This document shows positions 14,390 to 17,569 of a stretch of 17,569 bases of DNA, piece by piece (position 1 is the first letter of the stretch; each line of letters starts with the position of its first letter). Both the position numbers and the translations under genes were made by a program. The DNA lies in assembly GCA_964493425.1 (NCBI GenBank), contig CAZBMW010000034.1, forward strand, positions 1 to 17,569, written 5' to 3'. The DNA is from CAYLMG01 sp964493425 (GTDB lineage Bacteria > Planctomycetota > Phycisphaerae > Sedimentisphaerales > Anaerobacaceae). The notes below the pieces were generated by a model. It saw only the letters and a list, made by a program, of their open reading frames with translations, searched no databases and was not told the DNA's origin.

Positions 14390-15679
14390 TTGGGCTCTTC
14401 TAAAAAGTCAGGCGAGTTTGTATTCGAGCGGAAAGAGACGCAAGCGAAGGGAAGCGCACTTTACAGCGAGCATATCAAGCTGACGGACAAATCCCATATA
14501 GCTGCTTTTGCAGGCTTTTTGATGCCTTTGTGGTACACTTCAATAAGCGCCGAATACAGAGCGGTGCGAGAGGCAGCAGGGCTGTTCGATTGTTCGCATA
14601 TGGGTGTTCTGGAAGCGGCAGGGCCTTATGCGAAAGATTTTTTGAATATCGTTTTTACCAACGATGTGAATAAGCTTAGTGACAGCAGGGCACAATACGG
14701 TTATATAACCGATGCTGCAGGTAATGTTCTTGATGATATAATTATTTACCGGCGGGCGGAAGATAAATATATGGTAGTGGTCAATGCGGCTAATGAGCCG
14801 AAAATAAAGGCATATTTTGCGGCACTGTTGAATGATGAAGCAATAATTGATGCAGAAAATCCCGACAGGAAGCTCGAGAATAAGCCGGTCATACGGGATA
14901 TGAGGGATGTAAAAAGTGGAAGTGATTGCAGGGTTGACCTTGCACTGCAAGGGCCTGCCTCTTTGGATGTAGTGCTTGAGCTGACTGAAGATGAGCAGAA
15001 TCAGGGACAAATAAAAGAGCTTAAAGGTTTCAGATTTATCGAAACCAAGGTTGCGGGGATTGACTGTATCGTTTCGAGAACAGGTTATACGGGTGCAGCA
15101 ATGGGATTCGAGCTTTACGTTCATCCTGATAAGGCGCCGGAATTATGGTCGAAACTGCTTGAGAACGGCAAGTCATCTGGTCTGGTACCGTGTGGGCTCG
15201 GCGCCAGGAACAGCCTGCGAATTGAGGCAGGTTTTCCGCTTTACGGACATGAGCTGGCGGGGCCTTTTAATATCTCGCCGTTTCAGGCGGGTTACGGCTT
15301 TGCAGTTAAGCTCGACAAGGAGTTTTTTATCGGCAAGGCTGCTATGCAGAAAGAAGCAGAGCGATATAATATGAAGGTTGTGCGATTTGAGCTGCCGGGA
15401 GCAAAGGGTATCAGGCCTGTGCGGAGTAACGATGCTGTGCTTGACGGCAGGGGTGAATGTGTCGGCTGGGTGTTGAGCTGTGCGAAGGTAGATGATAAGC
15501 AGATTGCACTTGCCCTTGTGTCAAGGGATGTTGTAAAAGAAGGTGATGCTATTGGAGTTTATTATCTTGCAAGAAATGAAGGCCAAGTCAAAAAAGGCAG
15601 AAAGCAAGAGATGAAAAAAAGTGAAAAGGCAGAAGCGGATATTACAGGAGTAACTTTAAGCAGATTTGCAAAATTTTGA
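14390..15679 (+). CDS. gcvT: Glycine cleavage system T protein (aminomethyltransferase)
   Basis: This 429-residue T protein catalyses transfer of the methylene group from the aminomethyl-lipoyl H protein to tetrahydrofolate, releasing ammonia. Family marks are FAGFLMPLWYTSISAEY with EYRAVREAAGLFDCSHMG (about 41-70), QYGYITDAAGNVLDDIIIY (acidic pair Asp115/Asp116, one the expected catalytic residue), SRTGYTGAAMGFELY, and CGLGARNSLRIEAGFPLYGH. The start is TTG at 14390, with TAAGGA eight bases upstream; an in-frame stop just upstream rules out extension. It is longer than the usual 360-370 residues. The excess is about 30 residues at the N-terminus, some internal sequence, and a Lys-rich insert (KKGRKQEMKKSEKAE) before the last LSRFAKF. 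gcvH follows 15 bases later. Confidence 0.93.
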   Translation: MGSSKKSGEFVFERKETQAKGSALYSEHIKLTDKSHIAAFAGFLMPLWYTSISAEYRAVREAAGLFDCSHMGVLEAAGPYAKDFLNIVFTNDVNKLSDSRAQYGYITDAAGNVLDDIIIYRRAEDKYMVVVNAANEPKIKAYFAALLNDEAIIDAENPDRKLENKPVIRDMRDVKSGSDCRVDLALQGPASLDVVLELTEDEQNQGQIKELKGFRFIETKVAGIDCIVSRTGYTGAAMGFELYVHPDKAPELWSKLLENGKSSGLVPCGLGARNSLRIEAGFPLYGHELAGPFNISPFQAGYGFAVKLDKEFFIGKAAMQKEAERYNMKVVRFELPGAKGIRPVRSNDAVLDGRGECVGWVLSCAKVDDKQIALALVSRDVVKEGDAIGVYYLARNEGQVKKGRKQEMKKSEKAEADITGVTLSRFAKF

Positions 15680-15694
15680 CGGGAGATAAAGGTT

Positions 15695-16075
15695 ATGGTA
15701 GTCGAAGGATTAGCTTATAGCAAGGAACACGAATGGGTAAAAATCGAGGGCGATGAAGCGATAGTCGGAATTACGGACTACGCACAGCAGATGCTCGGCG
15801 AGATTACGTATGTCGAGCTTCCTGAGGTTGGTAAGGAGGCAAAGGCAGGCGACGAGCTTGCAGTTGTAGAAAGCTCAAAGGCGGCGAGCGATGTTTATGC
15901 TCCTTTGTCCGGCAAGGTCAGTGAAGTCAATAGCGAGCTCGAAGGAAAGCCGGAACTGATAAACAGCGATTGCTATGAAAAGGGCTGGATTTACAAGGTT
16001 GCAGTTAAGGACAAGAAGGAGGCAGAAGGATTGATGAATTCCAAACAATATGAGGAATATTTGAAAGGGTTGTAA
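15695..16075 (+). CDS. gcvH: Glycine cleavage system H protein (lipoyl carrier)
   Basis: This is a 126-residue H protein, the lipoylated shuttle that carries the aminomethyl group from P to T protein. It begins GLAYSKEHEWVKIEGDEAIV, then ITDYAQQMLGEITYVELPEVG. The lipoyl-attachment segment VESSKAASDVYAPLSG places the modified lysine at Lys62. The usual family sequence there is ESVKAAS, so a Ser replaces Val. Length is normal. A GGGAGATAAAGG stretch precedes the ATG. It sits between gcvT and sppA with tiny gaps, suggesting co-transcription. The P-protein genes are not in this window. Confidence 0.95.
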   Translation: MVVEGLAYSKEHEWVKIEGDEAIVGITDYAQQMLGEITYVELPEVGKEAKAGDELAVVESSKAASDVYAPLSGKVSEVNSELEGKPELINSDCYEKGWIYKVAVKDKKEAEGLMNSKQYEEYLKGL

Positions 16076-16076
16076 G

Positions 16077-17090
16077 ATGGATTTTGAAAACCAAAGGCCT
16101 GTTGAGCCGGCGGTCGTTTATAAACCTGAGAAGAAACACAGAGGCTGGAAGATATTCTGGGCGATTATTACGGTTCTTTCTATTTTATGCAATATCATTT
16201 TATTTTTGATGCTGATTTCTGTGACCTTCTTTGCATTTTTGGGGCCAATCAGGAGAGACTTTTTCATAGAAGAAGTTATCCGTGAGGGGCCGCCGGAACA
16301 GAAAATTGTAGTAGTTGATTTGCAGGGAATAATTGACGGAAGAACGTACACGGATATCTATAAGCAATTAAGAACTGCCGGGGCGGATGAGAATGTAAAA
16401 GGAGTAATTGTCCGTATTGATTCTCCGGGTGGGATGGCTTCTGCAAGTGACCGTATATACAATGAGATTGGGAAATTCAAAGAACAGACGGGCAGACCTG
16501 TCGTTGCATTTATGCAGAGCGTAGCGGCATCGGGCGGTTATTATGCATCGGTAGCCTGTGATAAAATTGTGGCGGAGCCGACGACGATTACAGGTTCAAT
16601 CGGCGTGATAATGACTTATTTTGTTTTTCAGGAATTGCTCGAAGGCAAACTCGGCATTGAGCCTGTTGTAGTAAAATCGGGATTGCGAAAGGACTGGCCG
16701 AGTATGTTCGAGCCGCCGACCGAAGAGCAGCTCGAATATCTTGATGAAAAGATAATATCGCCGGTGTATGAAAGATTTGTAGATGTTGTAGCTGACTCGC
16801 GAACCGAGCTGTCGGTAGACGATGTCAACCGTCTTGCCGACGGCAGTATTTACAGTGCCGAAGAAGCCTACAATGAGAAGCTGATAGATGAGATTGGCTA
16901 TCTTGATAAGGCAATCGAGGAGGTTTTGTCACTTGCAGGCATCAAAAAAGCTAAGGTTGTTGAATATAGAAGACCTTTCTCGCTGGCTTATCTTCTGGAA
17001 GACAGGGCTGAGGGCATAATGAAAATCGACAGGAGCACGCTGCATAAGCTCAGTACTCCTGAAGTTATGTATTTGTGGAGCATTCATTGA
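16077..17090 (+). CDS. sppA: Signal peptide peptidase SppA (S49 family)
   Basis: This is a 337-residue membrane-anchored serine protease that degrades cleaved signal peptides. The N-terminus is cytosolic and Lys-rich, followed by one long membrane segment (about 25-55, from IFWAIITVLSILCNIILFLM). The protease domain follows: VVVDLQGIIDG, then GVIVRIDSPGGMASASDRIY. The nucleophile Ser152 lies in SVAASGGYYAS, with ITGSIGVIM behind it. Lys205 in KSGLRKDW is the likely general base. Its spacing from Ser152 is close to that I recall between the Ser and Lys of the short Bacillus SppA (from memory, not aligned). It is the short single-domain form, not the 67-kDa double-domain form of E. coli. It begins one base after the gcvH stop, so translation is probably coupled. 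Confidence 0.93.
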   Translation: MDFENQRPVEPAVVYKPEKKHRGWKIFWAIITVLSILCNIILFLMLISVTFFAFLGPIRRDFFIEEVIREGPPEQKIVVVDLQGIIDGRTYTDIYKQLRTAGADENVKGVIVRIDSPGGMASASDRIYNEIGKFKEQTGRPVVAFMQSVAASGGYYASVACDKIVAEPTTITGSIGVIMTYFVFQELLEGKLGIEPVVVKSGLRKDWPSMFEPPTEEQLEYLDEKIISPVYERFVDVVADSRTELSVDDVNRLADGSIYSAEEAYNEKLIDEIGYLDKAIEEVLSLAGIKKAKVVEYRRPFSLAYLLEDRAEGIMKIDRSTLHKLSTPEVMYLWSIH

Positions 17091-17143
17091 TTTTTTTATA
17101 TTGAAGCTGAGGAGGCGCTGTTGTTTTTGAGTTTGATATGAGG

Positions 17144-17569
17144 TTACAGAGGATTTGCGGTCAAGATATTTACGAATTTTGCGAAGTCGAGAAAGTCTAT
17201 AATACCATCGCCGCCGACAGGATAGATATCGATTGAGGGTCTATCCTGCAGCCAGTAAGTCAGCAATTCCTGCAGGTCTTCGAAATCAATGTCACCATCT
17301 TTATTAAAGTCACCTTCATTGAAGTAGTAATTCAAGGCTGCGAAGGCATCCACAAGTCCGTAGCCGTATTCGTTATCCTTGCCGGCTGTTCCGAGGTCTA
17401 TCGCGGTGCTCTGCAGGGCTTGCCTTATATCATCTGGCTCTGTTATTCCCAATGAGGCGAGCATAGCGGCAACGCCGCTGACGTGAGGAGCCGACATTGA
17501 CGTGCCTGTGTACATATAATAATGGAAATCTGTTGGATCATTTAAATCGAAGGTGAGGGTTTGTTGTAC
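17144..17569 (-). CDS. Subtilisin-like (S8) protease, C-terminal part, with dockerin-like module
   Basis: The gene runs off the right edge; 141 codons of its 3' end are visible in one open frame. GTSMSAPHVSGVAAML carries the serine nucleophile of S8 subtilases, followed by the usual helix and YGYGLVDAFAAL. The catalytic Asp and His lie outside the window. After the catalytic domain come two acidic repeats. The first is DFNKDGDIDFEDLQELLTYW, with a dockerin/EF-hand-like calcium loop, and the second is GGDGIIDFLDFAKFVNIL. The same module type ends the protein at 2265-2873. It is likely a secreted enzyme. The gene converges on sppA with a 53-base gap; no terminator is visible between them. Confidence 0.92.
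   Translation of the reverse strand, partial: VQQTLTFDLNDPTDFHYYMYTGTSMSAPHVSGVAAMLASLGITEPDDIRQALQSTAIDLGTAGKDNEYGYGLVDAFAALNYYFNEGDFNKDGDIDFEDLQELLTYWLQDRPSIDIYPVGGDGIIDFLDFAKFVNILTANPL

Noticed and set aside
17091..17143. Terminator between sppA and the convergent protease gene
   Set aside because: A T run follows the sppA stop, but no hairpin precedes it on either strand.

Overview
The window looks like a chromosomal segment of a Gram-negative-type (diderm) bacterium, most likely a planctomycete of the Phycisphaerae/Sedimentisphaerales kind. This placement is inferred from gene content, not from a marker gene. The clues are a PEP-CTERM sorting tail, large secreted right-handed beta-helix proteins, C-terminal dockerin-like modules of the form [I/V]-[D/N]-F-x-D-[F/L], a lipid A-type acyltransferase, and long secreted multidomain proteins. 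Hexamers close to TTGACA and TATAAT, 16-17 bases apart, precede several genes, so a sigma-70-like promoter code appears to apply.

Layout. Bases 1-106 are the tail of a PEP-CTERM protein, closed by a strong intrinsic terminator. Bases 293-801 hold two decayed gene pieces joined head to tail: the N-terminal part of a GH2-type glycosidase and the C-terminal part of an M20 dipeptidase. A near-consensus promoter then drives a 61-residue cysteine-motif protein, followed by a tRNA-Arg(ACG) on the minus strand and an exported alpha/beta hydrolase with a perfect promoter. Bases 2265-5527 are a minus-strand cell-surface operon: two paralogous right-handed beta-helix proteins, then a GENIGWINF-repeat protein ending in a dockerin-like module. 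A LpxL/HtrB-family acyltransferase follows on the same strand (5750-6694).

From 7055 on, genes run on the plus strand. A 1455-residue secreted protein combines a beta-helix, a CBM-like module, a GH123/DUF4091-like catalytic domain and three tail repeats. It is followed by a glycine-rich fibre-like protein and a terminator. Next come archease and the RNA ligase rtcB with their own promoter, then gcvT-gcvH-sppA. The window ends inside a convergent subtilisin-like protease with a C-terminal dockerin-like module.

How the genes fit together. Much of the window encodes exported, repeat-rich or carbohydrate-directed proteins, which suits an organism degrading complex polysaccharides. Archease and RtcB form the classic RNA-ligation pair, archease being the activator of RtcB. 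GcvT and GcvH are the T and H proteins of the glycine cleavage system; no gcvP is present here. The most novel-looking material is the beta-helix operon with its coil duplications, the GH123-like/fibre gene pair, and the GH2/M20 fossil junction. No complete defence system, CRISPR array, integrase or transposase was seen.
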